From CAYPUT01 sp046541715 (GTDB taxonomy: Bacteria; Spirochaetota; Spirochaetia; DSM-27196; PWMO01): a stretch of DNA of 64,000 nucleotides. The translations under genes and the position numbers were made by a program. The stretch lies in assembly GCA_046541715.1 (NCBI GenBank), contig JBKHCS010000004.1, positions 1 through 64,000 of the forward strand, written 5' to 3'. Below are positions 7,409 to 15,510 of the stretch, piece after piece. The stretch's first letter is position 1, and each line of letters starts with the position of its first letter. The notes under the pieces are model-generated. The model had not been told where the DNA came from. It searched no databases and saw nothing but the letters and a program-made list of their open reading frames with translations.

Positions 7409-9550
7409 TGCCCGGGACAGCAGCACGACCATGGAATAGCGGCGGACAGGGTAGCGGCCGTCCTTCCCGATCGGTTCTTCTTCTCCGGCGTCCAGAAGTT
7501 CCTCCCCGGGCCCCTTGGCGGTGTCAATTACGCGGTACCAGTGGTTTCCGTTGGGAGCCGGAGGCACTACGAAACTGCGGTCCACCCCGGTGCCGTTGAA
7601 CATCACGAAGAAGTCGTTGTCGTCGACGTCCGCCCGGATCTCCGCCTTGCTCCCGTCTATTTGGAGAGCGAGGCAGTTGCGGCTGCTCCCCCAGTCGATC
7701 TCGGCGCCTTTGTCGTTGTACCAGGTAATATCCGGAATGGCGTTATAGGCGTTGTCGACACCGGTGTAGAACTCGGGCCGGAGGAAAGCGTGGTGGGCCA
7801 GGCGAAACCGGATGAGGCGCCGGACGAAATCCCGGAAACCCGGAAACCGCTCCCCCCGGGTGTAGTCGATCCAGGAGATGGGGTTGTCTTGACAGTAGGC
7901 GTTGTTGTTCCCCTGCTGGGTGCGGCCGACCTCGTCGCCCGCGAGGAGCATCGGCGTACCAAGGGACAACAGGAGCGTCGTGGCAAAGTTATTCATCTGA
8001 CGGCGCCGGAGATCGAGAACCTCGGGTCGATCCGTTTCGCCTTCCACCCCGTAATTGGCGCTGTAGTTTGCATCGTGGCCATCCCGGTTATCCTCGCCGT
8101 TCACCTCGTTGTGCTTTCGGGTGTAACTGACCAGATCGTAAAGGGTAAATCCGTCGTGGCTCGTCACAAAGTTTATGCTATGGAAGGGCTTCCGGCCGTC
8201 CCGGAGGTAGAGATCCGAGCTCCCGGTAATCCGGGTGGCCAGGGCGGAGACCATCCCCCGGTCTCCCCGCCAGAATCGGCGGACGTCGTCCCGGTAGCGG
8301 TCGTTCCACTCCGCCCAGCGCCCACCGGGAAAAGAGCCGACCTGATACGCTCCGGCGGCGTCCCAGGCCTCGGCGATAATCTTGGTGTTCCGGAGGAGGG
8401 GATCCTCGGCTATCCGCTCGAGGATCGGCGGGTTCTCCATCAGGTTCCCCCGGCTATCCCGTCCGAGGACCGACCCGAGGTCGAAGCGGAACCCGTCGAC
8501 ATGCATCTCGACGACCCAGTACCGCAAACACTCGAGGATCAAGGTCCGGACTATTGGATGATTGCAGTTCATGGTGTTTCCGGTGCCGGTAAAGTTACGA
8601 TAGAACCGCTTGTCATCCTCGAGCATGTAGTAGAGAAGGTTGTCGATGCCCCGGAAGCAGATCGTGGGCCCCAACTCGTTTCCCTCCCCGGTGTGGTTAA
8701 AGACGACATCCAGGATGACTTCGATCCCGGCTCTATGAAGCTCCCGGACCATCTCTTTGAACTCGGCCACCTGCCCGCCCCGGGTACCGTCGCTGCAGTA
8801 GACTCCCGCCGGGGCGAAAAAACCGATGGTGTTGTATCCCCAGTAATCGACCAATTTCTCGCCGGTCTCCGGGTTCCGGCGTTCGATGCCGTTCCGGTCG
8901 TACTCGTGGACGGGGAGGAGCTCCAGACTGGTAATGCCGAGTTCCTTCAGGTAGGGGATTATCTCGATGATGCCCCGGAAGGTTCCGGGGTGCTCGACGC
9001 GTGCGCTCGGGTGGGAGGTCAGGCCGCCGACGTGGGCCTCGTAGATAACGCTGAACCGGAGGGGATAGTTTAGAGGCCGGTCCCCCTGCCAGTCGAAGTC
9101 GTCGTCTACAACGACGCACTTGGGGACCCCGGGACCCGACGGCTCACTGGAAAAGCTCAGATCCTCGTCCGGGTCCCCCGGGACGTAACCCAGATTACTC
9201 GAGAGGTTCCAGGTGCCACCGCCGGTAAGGGCCTTTGCATAGGGATCAACGAGAAGCTTGTTGGCATTAAAGCGGTGGCCCCGGTGGGGCTCATAAGGGC
9301 CGTCGACCCGGTAGTTGTAGAGTGCCCCGGCCCCGAGACCCTCACAGTGGACGTGCCAGACGTCCCCCATGCGATTGTTCTCCGGGTGCAACTCCACCTC
9401 GACCGTCGGTCGGAGGTCCTCTTCCGATTCGAAGAGGCAGAGGTAGACCTTCGTGGCGTGCCGGGAAAAAAGGGAAAACTGGACACCCGTCGGGGTTATA
9501 GAAGCGCCGTAGGGCCTAGGGTGCCCCGGCGTGGTCCGGATATCGATCAC
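7403..9550 (-). CDS. glgX: Glycogen debranching enzyme GlgX / isoamylase (GH13_11)
   Basis: Hydrolyses alpha-1,6 branches of glycogen or limit dextrin in the cytoplasm. The 715-residue protein has an N-terminal CBM48-like domain (about 10-110) and a GH13 barrel with DVVFNH (281-286), nucleophile Asp357 (GFRFDLG), acid/base Glu394 (IIAEAWD) and Asp466 (VTSHDGF). Length is typical. It starts with GTG at 9550, overlapping the stop of the upstream hydrolase (GTGA), so it is the last gene of a three-gene minus-strand operon with the hydrolase and the NagD-like phosphatase. It fits with the glycogen phosphorylase encoded at 52668. Confidence 0.95.
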   Translation of the reverse strand: MIDIRTTPGHPRPYGASITPTGVQFSLFSRHATKVYLCLFESEEDLRPTVEVELHPENNRMGDVWHVHCEGLGAGALYNYRVDGPYEPHRGHRFNANKLLVDPYAKALTGGGTWNLSSNLGYVPGDPDEDLSFSSEPSGPGVPKCVVVDDDFDWQGDRPLNYPLRFSVIYEAHVGGLTSHPSARVEHPGTFRGIIEIIPYLKELGITSLELLPVHEYDRNGIERRNPETGEKLVDYWGYNTIGFFAPAGVYCSDGTRGGQVAEFKEMVRELHRAGIEVILDVVFNHTGEGNELGPTICFRGIDNLLYYMLEDDKRFYRNFTGTGNTMNCNHPIVRTLILECLRYWVVEMHVDGFRFDLGSVLGRDSRGNLMENPPILERIAEDPLLRNTKIIAEAWDAAGAYQVGSFPGGRWAEWNDRYRDDVRRFWRGDRGMVSALATRITGSSDLYLRDGRKPFHSINFVTSHDGFTLYDLVSYTRKHNEVNGEDNRDGHDANYSANYGVEGETDRPEVLDLRRRQMNNFATTLLLSLGTPMLLAGDEVGRTQQGNNNAYCQDNPISWIDYTRGERFPGFRDFVRRLIRFRLAHHAFLRPEFYTGVDNAYNAIPDITWYNDKGAEIDWGSSRNCLALQIDGSKAEIRADVDDNDFFVMFNGTGVDRSFVVPPAPNGNHWYRVIDTAKGPGEELLDAGEEEPIGKDGRYPVRRYSMVVLLSRAP

Positions 9551-10317
9551 CTCGCGTCCAGAAACTGCTTGAGAAGGCCGAGAAATCCTTCCCGGTCGTC
9601 GGTGTGGACCCAGTGTCCCGCCTCCGGAAGGATGTGAATTTCCGGCTGTTCGAGGTACCTCCGAAAGAGCTCCTCGTCTTCCGGATCGACGTAGCTCGAA
9701 CGCCCCCCGGCGATAACCAGGGAGGGCCCGGCAAAGGTCGCCTGAATATCGGGCCAGGAAACAAGTTCGCGGTAGCGCCGGTCGAGGGCATCGAGGTTAA
9801 TCCGCCATTCGTAGCCTCCGTCGGTCGGCACGAAGTTCTTGAGCAGAAAGGCGCGGATCGCGCGCTCCGGAATGCGCTCCGCGAGCACCTCGTCGGCCTC
9901 CTTTCGGGAGGAGCAATCGGCGGCGGAAACCTTCTTGAGGGCCTCGATAATGTAGCGATGCCGCTCTTCGTACACCTTCGGAGCTACGTCGAGAATGACC
10001 AGGCGCCGAACGCGATCCGGGGCCTTGAGCGCCACCAGAAGCGCGACCTTTCCCCCGAGGGAGTGCCCCATAACGTCGAAGCGGTCTACCCCGGCGTCGT
10101 CGAGGGTCTCGAGGACGTCCTCGGCCATGCCGGTTAGGTCGAAGGCATCCTCGTGGGGGGACGCGCCGTGGTTTACTAGGTCGGGCATGAGACACCGCCT
10201 ATCCGGTAGCTCCCGGGCGACGGAGGACCAGTTGTCCCCGGACCCGAAGAGTCCGTGGAGAATAACGAGGGGTTCGACGGAGGAGGAGGCCGACGATTCC
10301 CGAAGATGCAGCTTCAT
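9547..10317 (-). CDS. Alpha/beta-fold hydrolase (YbfF/ABHD11-like esterase)
   Basis: A 256-residue soluble alpha/beta hydrolase. The oxyanion region HGLFGSGDNW (21-30), nucleophile elbow GHSLGG (Ser86) and catalytic His235 (EAGHWVH) are clear; an acid candidate is Asp211 in YVDPED. The opening HGLFG-x-x-xNW and DLxNHG sequences match the YbfF/ABHD11 branch of esterases acting on acyl-CoA or small esters; the substrate is unknown. The ATG at 10317 overlaps the stop of the upstream HAD gene (ATGA), and its own stop overlaps the glgX start, giving a tightly coupled operon. Confidence 0.88.
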   Translation of the reverse strand: MKLHLRESSASSSVEPLVILHGLFGSGDNWSSVARELPDRRCLMPDLVNHGASPHEDAFDLTGMAEDVLETLDDAGVDRFDVMGHSLGGKVALLVALKAPDRVRRLVILDVAPKVYEERHRYIIEALKKVSAADCSSRKEADEVLAERIPERAIRAFLLKNFVPTDGGYEWRINLDALDRRYRELVSWPDIQATFAGPSLVIAGGRSSYVDPEDEELFRRYLEQPEIHILPEAGHWVHTDDREGFLGLLKQFLDAR

Positions 10318-11120
10318 TGGGCCAACCTGACGATGTCGCCGATGCCGTCGAGAACAAAGTGAGGCTGGTACGGAAAGGTTCGAAGCTCCTCCCGGGAGGT
10401 AACGCCGCTGGTAACCAGGATGGTATCGATCTCCGACTCGAGGCCGGCGATTATGTCGGTATCCATCCGGTCCCCGATAATAAAGGTGTCCTCCCGGCGG
10501 CACTCGATTCGCCGGAGGGCCTGGCGCATCATCAGAGGATTCGGCTTTCCGACGAAGTAGGCCTTCATCCCGGTGGCCAGCTCCACCGGGGCGGTAAGGG
10601 CACCGCAGGCCGGCACCAGACCCTGCTCCGCCGGCCCCGTGACGTCCGGATTGGTGCCGATCAGCTTGGCGCCTCCCTTTACGAGGTTTATGGCCCGCTC
10701 GAGCTTCTCGAAGCTGTAGGAGCGCGACTCTCCCATAACCACGTAGTCCGGGTTTACGTCGTTCATCGAAAACCCGGCGTTGTAGAGCGCGTTGGTAAGA
10801 CCGGCGTCTCCGATTACGTAGACCGTTCCGCCGGGGCATTGCGATTTCAGAAAGCCGGCGGTTGCCAAGGCGCTGGTGTAGAAGTGCTCCTCCCCGACGT
10901 TGATTCCCAACCGGGCCATCTTCTGGACCAGCTCCTTCGGTGAACGCTCCGAGGAGTTCGTCAAAAAGAGAAAGGGATGCTCCGAGGTCTTGACCCAGTC
11001 GACGAACTCCCGGGCCCCGGGAAGCAACCGATTCCCGTGGTAGATAACCCCGTCCATGTCGCAGATGAATCCGCGCTTTGTCCTTAGTCGTGCTTTGAGT
11101 GCTTCTATATTCGCTTCCAT
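10314..11120 (-). CDS. NagD-like HAD-IIA family phosphatase
   Basis: A 268-residue HAD phosphatase of the NagD/PgpH-like subclass IIA. Motif I is D21-M-D23-GVIYHG, motif II is FLTNSS (Thr54/Asn55), then a large cap domain, with motif III/IV in the IIGDRMDTDI stretch near the end. Such enzymes hydrolyse sugar or nucleotide phosphates (UMP, p-nitrophenyl phosphate); the natural substrate here is not known. It is the first gene of the operon with the esterase and glgX. The ATG at 11120 has no Shine-Dalgarno; a TATATT box ends 11 bases upstream, so the leader would be only about four bases. Confidence 0.88.
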   Translation of the reverse strand: MEANIEALKARLRTKRGFICDMDGVIYHGNRLLPGAREFVDWVKTSEHPFLFLTNSSERSPKELVQKMARLGINVGEEHFYTSALATAGFLKSQCPGGTVYVIGDAGLTNALYNAGFSMNDVNPDYVVMGESRSYSFEKLERAINLVKGGAKLIGTNPDVTGPAEQGLVPACGALTAPVELATGMKAYFVGKPNPLMMRQALRRIECRREDTFIIGDRMDTDIIAGLESEIDTILVTSGVTSREELRTFPYQPHFVLDGIGDIVRLAQ

Positions 11121-11131
11121 GAGTCTCGCAG

Positions 11132-11160
11132 AATATAGCGCTAGGAAGGATATCGCGCAA
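11132..11160 (-). promoter_or_regulatory. Promoter of NagD-like phosphatase operon
   Basis: Minus-strand TTGCGC (11155-11160), 17-bp spacer, TATATT (11132-11137); 11 bases then lead to the ATG at 11120. Near-leaderless geometry. Confidence 0.5.
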
Positions 11161-11193
11161 ACCGTCGTTCCGCGAGTCGCCGCCAAAGAGGCT

Positions 11194-11222
11194 TTGACCG
11201 GGAGCGCCTCCTGTGGCATCCT
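11194..11222 (+). promoter_or_regulatory. Promoter of HD-domain hydrolase, leaderless geometry
   Basis: TTGACC (11194-11199), 17-bp spacer, CATCCT (11217-11222), then exactly seven bases to the ATG at 11230. The layout matches the galE promoter (TTGACC-17-TACCCT-7-ATG). Confidence 0.5.
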
Positions 11223-11229
11223 CCTTAAC

Positions 11230-11814
11230 ATGAGCGAGCACATTCCGACCCGAGAAGAAGCCTACGACCTACTGACCCGGTACACCAAGACCGAGGGGCT
11301 GATCAAACACGCCCTCGCGGTGGAAGCCGTCATGCGCTACCAAGCGAGAAAGCGGGGACATGACGAAGAGAAGTGGGGGGTGATCGGACTGGTGCACGAC
11401 CTGGACTGGGAGCAGTTCCCCGAGGAGCATTGCTCCAAAACCGAGTCCATTCTCCGGGAAGCTGGATGGCCCGAGGAGTACATCCATGCCGTATTGAGCC
11501 ACGCCTGGGGCATGTTTACCGACATCGAGCCGGAGCACGAGATGGAGAAGGTTCTCTACACCGTCGACGAGCTTACGGGGCTCATAACGGCGACGGCGAT
11601 TATGCGACCGTCGAAGAGCGTTCTCGACCTGACGCCGAAATCGGTCAAAAAGAAATGGAAGGATAGGAGCTTTGCCGCAGGTGTCGACCGGGAGGTCGTG
11701 CAAAAAGGCGCAGACATGCTCGGCGAAGAGCTCACCGGCGTGATGGAAGACACCATCGCCGGTATGCGGGAAGCCGCCGAGGAGTTGGGGCTAAAGGGAA
11801 ACCCGGAAGGTTAG
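11230..11814 (+). CDS. HD-domain (HDIG-type) phosphohydrolase
   Basis: A 194-residue cytoplasmic protein of the widespread HDIG-type family beginning PTREEAYDLL and containing LIKHALAVEAVMR (first His), VHDLDWE (the HD pair) and LSHAW, which together form the metal site, followed by the conserved DELTGLI segment. Members are metal-dependent phosphohydrolases of unproven substrate. The ATG at 11230 was chosen because the family starts here and a promoter ends seven bases upstream; no Shine-Dalgarno is present, so the mRNA is probably leaderless. The gene converges on secF with a GC-rich hairpin between them. Confidence 0.85.
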   Translation: MSEHIPTREEAYDLLTRYTKTEGLIKHALAVEAVMRYQARKRGHDEEKWGVIGLVHDLDWEQFPEEHCSKTESILREAGWPEEYIHAVLSHAWGMFTDIEPEHEMEKVLYTVDELTGLITATAIMRPSKSVLDLTPKSVKKKWKDRSFAAGVDREVVQKGADMLGEELTGVMEDTIAGMREAAEELGLKGNPEG

Positions 11815-11823
11815 CCCCGGTGC

Positions 11824-11843
11824 CCGGAGGCCGACGCCTCCGG
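11824..11843. terminator. GC-rich stem-loop between convergent genes
   Basis: CCGGAGGC, loop CGAC, GCCTCCGG is a perfect 8-bp stem in the 37-base gap between the HD hydrolase and secF. No T-run follows on either strand, so it is at best a transcript-end hairpin rather than a classical intrinsic terminator. Confidence 0.4.
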
Positions 11844-11851
11844 CCCAAATA

Positions 11852-12952
11852 CTAGTGGCCCTTCTTACGCTTGGACCGGGGCTGGGACTTCCCCCCGGAA
11901 GATTGTCGCTTCTTGCTTACTTCCCGCTTTACCGCTTCGATGTCCGCCGCGGGAACTCCCGCAGGAACCTTGGCCTTCCCACCTTCTTCCGTCTTTGGGG
12001 TTTCCTTTCGCTCTTCGTTCACCGAGGTGCTTCCGTAGCGGTCGAGATCCCGCTTCCGACGCCGGGCCCGGCTTCGGCGCTGCCATCCAAGGAGGACCGG
12101 CGAGGCGATGAAGATCGAAGAATAGGTTCCGACCACGATACCGACCATCAAGTTTAGTGCGAAGGCCTGGATTGCGCCGGTCGCAAAGACGTAGATCGAA
12201 ACGACGGCCAAGAGGGTCGTCAGCGAGGTAATAAGGGTCCGGTTGAGGGACTGGCTGATACTGGTATTTACGATGGTTTCGTAGCCGGTATCCCGGAGGA
12301 GCGTTTCGTTCTCCCGGATTCGGTCGAAGATAACGATGGTATCGTTCAGGGAGTATCCGATAATCGTCAACACCGCCGCGATGGTCGCCGTCGAGACTTC
12401 GATCTGGAAGGTACCGATAAACCCGATCATGAACAGCACGTCGTGCACGAGCGCCGCAATGGCGGAAACCGCGTAGGCCAGGCGGAATCGAAACCAGATG
12501 TAGATAAGGATCAGGCCCAGGGCGAGAGTCGTCAGAAGGATGGCCTGTTCGGCCAGGTCCTCGGAAAACCGGGGTCCGACGTAGGAAGACTGAAGCTCCC
12601 GGACCGAACCTTCGCCGAACTCCGCCTCTAAGGCGTCGATGACGTTCGCGGACATCACTTCGCTGAACTGCTCGAGAACCCCGGCGTCCCGGACACGGAT
12701 GGAGTACTCCTCGTTTCCTGTGCCACCGATCGACTGGACCTGAACCCCATCGATAGACGAGAGGGTTCGGCGAACCCGTTCGACGGAACCGACGCCGTCT
12801 ATCTCGACCTGGAGATCCAGACCGGCCTGAAAGTCGATACCGAAGTTGAATCCACCCTGGGTGACGGTAAGCCCGATCCCCAGGGCGATTAGGACCACCG
12901 AGACCGTGATCATTACAAAACGCAGGCGCGTAAAGGCGATTACCCGGGCCAT
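11852..12952 (-). CDS. secF: Protein translocase subunit SecF
   Basis: The 366-residue partner of SecD in the proton-driven export motor of the Sec system, in the inner membrane. It has a first membrane helix, a periplasmic loop with the FGIDFQAG motif, and a C-terminal bundle containing the conserved ALVHDV and YSLNDTIVIFDRIREN segments. The last ~75 residues form a long Lys/Arg-rich cytoplasmic tail, longer than in many SecF proteins. The ATG at 12952 overlaps the secD TAA (TAATG) and has GGAGG five bases upstream, so the TTG twelve bases earlier is unlikely. Third gene of yajC-secD-secF. Confidence 0.96.
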   Translation of the reverse strand: MARVIAFTRLRFVMITVSVVLIALGIGLTVTQGGFNFGIDFQAGLDLQVEIDGVGSVERVRRTLSSIDGVQVQSIGGTGNEEYSIRVRDAGVLEQFSEVMSANVIDALEAEFGEGSVRELQSSYVGPRFSEDLAEQAILLTTLALGLILIYIWFRFRLAYAVSAIAALVHDVLFMIGFIGTFQIEVSTATIAAVLTIIGYSLNDTIVIFDRIRENETLLRDTGYETIVNTSISQSLNRTLITSLTTLLAVVSIYVFATGAIQAFALNLMVGIVVGTYSSIFIASPVLLGWQRRSRARRRKRDLDRYGSTSVNEERKETPKTEEGGKAKVPAGVPAADIEAVKREVSKKRQSSGGKSQPRSKRKKGH

Positions 12953-14679
12953 TAAAGCCTCCAACTTATGCTGAGCTTGCTGCGGCGGACGACCTGGGTA
13001 GTAAAGTCGAATATGAGCCGCGAGACAAAGAGCGCCGTAAACATCGACGTGACAATACCTACCGCGAGGGTAACGGCGAACCCTTGAATCGGCCCGGTAC
13101 CCAGCTGCGACAGAAAGATCGCGGCGATAAAGGTGGTTATATTTGCGTCGGTGATGGTCCAGAGGGCCTTACCGAACCCGGCGGCAATCGCCGCCTGGGG
13201 GCTCTTTCCGAGGCGATACTCCTCTTTTACGCGCTCGAATATGATTACGTTGGCGTCGACCGCCATACCGACCGTCAGAATTATTCCGGCGATGCTGGTA
13301 AGGGTCAGCGTCAGATTGAAGACCGACAGGATCGACACGATAAAAAAGAGGTTGAGGATAAGCGCCAGGTCCGCCACGAGGCCGGCACCCTTGTAGTAGA
13401 TCACCATAAAGAGGATGACCAGCGCAAAGCCAAGGGCGATGGCCCGCAAGCCCGTATCTACCGCCTGCTCCCCGAGGGAGGCTCCGATAGCCTGTTGGTT
13501 CAGAACAACCAAGTCGACGGGAAGAGCCGCCGTCCGGAGAACGGTGGCGATATTCTGGGCCTCTTCCTGATCGAAGCCGCTAATACGCACCTGTCCGGTG
13601 GGAATCTCTTCCTCGATGGTCGCGTAGGCTCGAACCCTCCCGTCCATTACAATCGCCATGCTCGAATCGACGTTATCCCGGGTCAATCCGGCAAAGAGAT
13701 CCGCCCCCTCCCGGTCGAGGACAAAGTTGACCACCGGCTGGTTCGTCAGAGGATCCCGGGCAAACTGCGCCTCGGTAATGTGCTCACCGGCCAAGCCGTC
13801 TTCCTGGATGTTGGACTTGATGACGATGTAGCGGACGAAACGGTCCAATCCGTACTCATCCCGGGTTACGTATTCGGCGATCTCGGTACCAACCGGGACA
13901 AAGTCCGGGCGTCCGTCGTCTTCCGGATTCCAACCGGGGTTCTCCTGCTGGAGCGCGATCAGTTGCTCGGTCGCTTCGTCGTCGACGATGTGGAAGTTCA
14001 GGGACCCCTTCCCCATCAGGAAGGAATTGACGCGCTCCCGGTCGTTCTCTCCGGGAATCTCGATCGATATTCTCGTTTCGTCCATCCGGCGGATCTGAGG
14101 CTCGGTAACACCGAACCGGTCGATACGGTTACTCAAGATCTCGAGGGCAAGATCGACGGCTTCGCTCAACTGGGCCTCGGTCGGCTCTTGGCCGAGCCGA
14201 TCCGCTAGGCTACTACGATCGGCCTCCAACACGACGTTAACGCCGCCGTTAAGGTCCAAGCCGAGCTGGATAATCCGGGACTGCAGGTCTTCGAGCTCTT
14301 CCACCTCGGCGCGATAGTGCGTCTCGAGGGCGGCAAAAGCCTCCCGCTCCGTGCGGAAGCTGTCCAAGACCGATTCGGTGGTCCATTCGTCGGGGAGCGA
14401 TCGATCCTCGAGGCGGTAGTTCCCCCGGGCCTCCTCAATAAGAAAGGAGTACTCCTCGGGAACGGGGGCTTCCGGATCGGAAAGCGCCAGATCTCGCAGC
14501 TCGGCGATAGCCTCTTCCGCTTCTCCCTCGGCATAGTCCCTGACCTGGGACCGAGAAGCGTTGGCGAGGACCTTCTGATCCTCGGAAACGAAGAAATACC
14601 ACCGGATGGTGGGATAGATAAATGTAACGCTGGCACCGACCAATACGAGAATGATCAGCAAGCGTAGTCGCATGCTCAT
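12952..14679 (-). CDS. secD: Protein translocase subunit SecD
   Basis: A 575-residue subunit of the SecDF export motor. One N-terminal helix is followed by a large periplasmic domain starting with the conserved LGLDLNGGVNVVLE region. Next comes the P1 head, with LDREGADLFAGLT, and then the C-terminal helix bundle with GMAVDANVIIFERVKEE, which carries the conserved proton-path Asp. A charged insert between the first helix and the LDLNGG motif (about residues 30-130) is longer than in E. coli-type SecD. It sits between yajC (30-base gap) and secF (one-base overlap). Start is ATG 14679 or the ATG two codons later. Confidence 0.96.
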   Translation of the reverse strand: MSMRLRLLIILVLVGASVTFIYPTIRWYFFVSEDQKVLANASRSQVRDYAEGEAEEAIAELRDLALSDPEAPVPEEYSFLIEEARGNYRLEDRSLPDEWTTESVLDSFRTEREAFAALETHYRAEVEELEDLQSRIIQLGLDLNGGVNVVLEADRSSLADRLGQEPTEAQLSEAVDLALEILSNRIDRFGVTEPQIRRMDETRISIEIPGENDRERVNSFLMGKGSLNFHIVDDEATEQLIALQQENPGWNPEDDGRPDFVPVGTEIAEYVTRDEYGLDRFVRYIVIKSNIQEDGLAGEHITEAQFARDPLTNQPVVNFVLDREGADLFAGLTRDNVDSSMAIVMDGRVRAYATIEEEIPTGQVRISGFDQEEAQNIATVLRTAALPVDLVVLNQQAIGASLGEQAVDTGLRAIALGFALVILFMVIYYKGAGLVADLALILNLFFIVSILSVFNLTLTLTSIAGIILTVGMAVDANVIIFERVKEEYRLGKSPQAAIAAGFGKALWTITDANITTFIAAIFLSQLGTGPIQGFAVTLAVGIVTSMFTALFVSRLIFDFTTQVVRRSKLSISWRL

Positions 14680-14709
14680 ACCTGGGCTCCGTAGAGTGAG
14701 ATAGACGGC

Positions 14710-15108
14710 TTATTCGTCGGAATTGTCCTCGATAGCGGCGTCGTCGGCAGAAGTATCCCGTGCTTTGGACTTCCCGCTGCCCTTTCGTTCGAGAACCGTC
14801 GCCACGGCGGACCGGTTGAACTCCATGGTGGTGTTACTGTCCACCTTGAGTACGACCGTATCCTCTTTGAGGGCCTGAATGGTTCCCCGGATACCGCCGA
14901 TGGAGACCACCTTGTCACCTTTCTGGAGAGAGGACAGCATCGCCTTCGTTTCCTTCTGCTTCTTGTTCTGGGGTCTGATGATCAAGAAATAGAAGATTAA
15001 GAACACGAGGCCGAAGGTGATAAGTGTCGGTGCTATCGATGCAGGCCCTCCGGTAGCACCACCCGGTGGGGGTGCCATCAGAATCGGTAGAATCGGTTGC
15101 ATCATCAT
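14710..15108 (-). CDS. yajC: Preprotein translocase accessory subunit YajC
   Basis: A 132-residue single-span membrane protein that joins SecDF. After a proline- and glycine-rich N-terminus comes one hydrophobic helix (about 30-47) ending in the family hallmark FLIIRPQNKKQKE. A KOW-like small domain follows (LQKGDKVVSIGGIRGTI) with a charged tail. It leads the yajC-secD-secF operon. AAGGAC lies about ten bases before the three-ATG start cluster. Confidence 0.95.
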   Translation of the reverse strand: MMMQPILPILMAPPPGGATGGPASIAPTLITFGLVFLIFYFLIIRPQNKKQKETKAMLSSLQKGDKVVSIGGIRGTIQALKEDTVVLKVDSNTTMEFNRSAVATVLERKGSGKSKARDTSADDAAIEDNSDE

Positions 15109-15175
15109 AATTTGCTACGTCCTTGGGCTGTAAAGATTTCGGCAACGGTATCACGACGACTAGAGGCCGTCAAGG

Positions 15176-15466
15176 TTACACGCGCTGTACCTTGGTCACG
15201 TCGTCCCGAACCTCGAATACGCCGAAGAGCCGCTTCAACTCGGCGGCTGTTTTATCGCCAATGCTCGTATGGTCCCGGAGATAGATTCGAAGATCCTCTA
15301 TCGATTCCGGTCCGTCGAAGATTGCCGCACGGAAAGCGTTTCGATACTGGCCCCGTTCGGCAAGCTCCCGGCTACTCAATGACCCTAGTTTTCGGGCGCT
15401 GGTCGCATCGACGATCGCGGTGTTTCCTTCGTAGCCGACGGTAAAAATAAAGTCTTCGCGTTTCAT
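15176..15466 (-). CDS. Small protein of unknown function
   Basis: A 96-residue soluble protein with no recognised domain. It is mixed charged/hydrophobic, with a helical C-terminal half (AAELKRLFGVFEVRDD). The ATG at 15466 lies just after the groEL terminator and is preferred over a TTG six bases earlier. The next gene on the strand, yajC, starts 67 bases beyond its stop, so it could be the first gene of the sec operon. No Shine-Dalgarno is evident. Base composition matches the neighbours. Confidence 0.65.
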   Translation of the reverse strand: MKREDFIFTVGYEGNTAIVDATSARKLGSLSSRELAERGQYRNAFRAAIFDGPESIEDLRIYLRDHTSIGDKTAAELKRLFGVFEVRDDVTKVQRV

Positions 15467-15470
15467 AGAC

Positions 15471-15499
15471 AAAAAGGGGAAGCCTCAGACGGCTTCCCC
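15471..15499 (-). terminator. Intrinsic terminator of groEL
   Basis: On the minus strand, GGGGAAGCC, loop GTCTGA, GGCTTCCCC forms a perfect 9-bp stem followed by TTTTT (15471-15475). It begins 11 bases after the groEL stop codon. Confidence 0.9.
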
Positions 15500-15510
15500 T
15501 TATGGCAATA

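Noticed and set aside
6797..9073. A 758-codon open frame on the plus strand
   Set aside because: It is antisense to thrS and glgX, both unmistakable, and shows no recognisable domain; it arises from GC-rich codon use.
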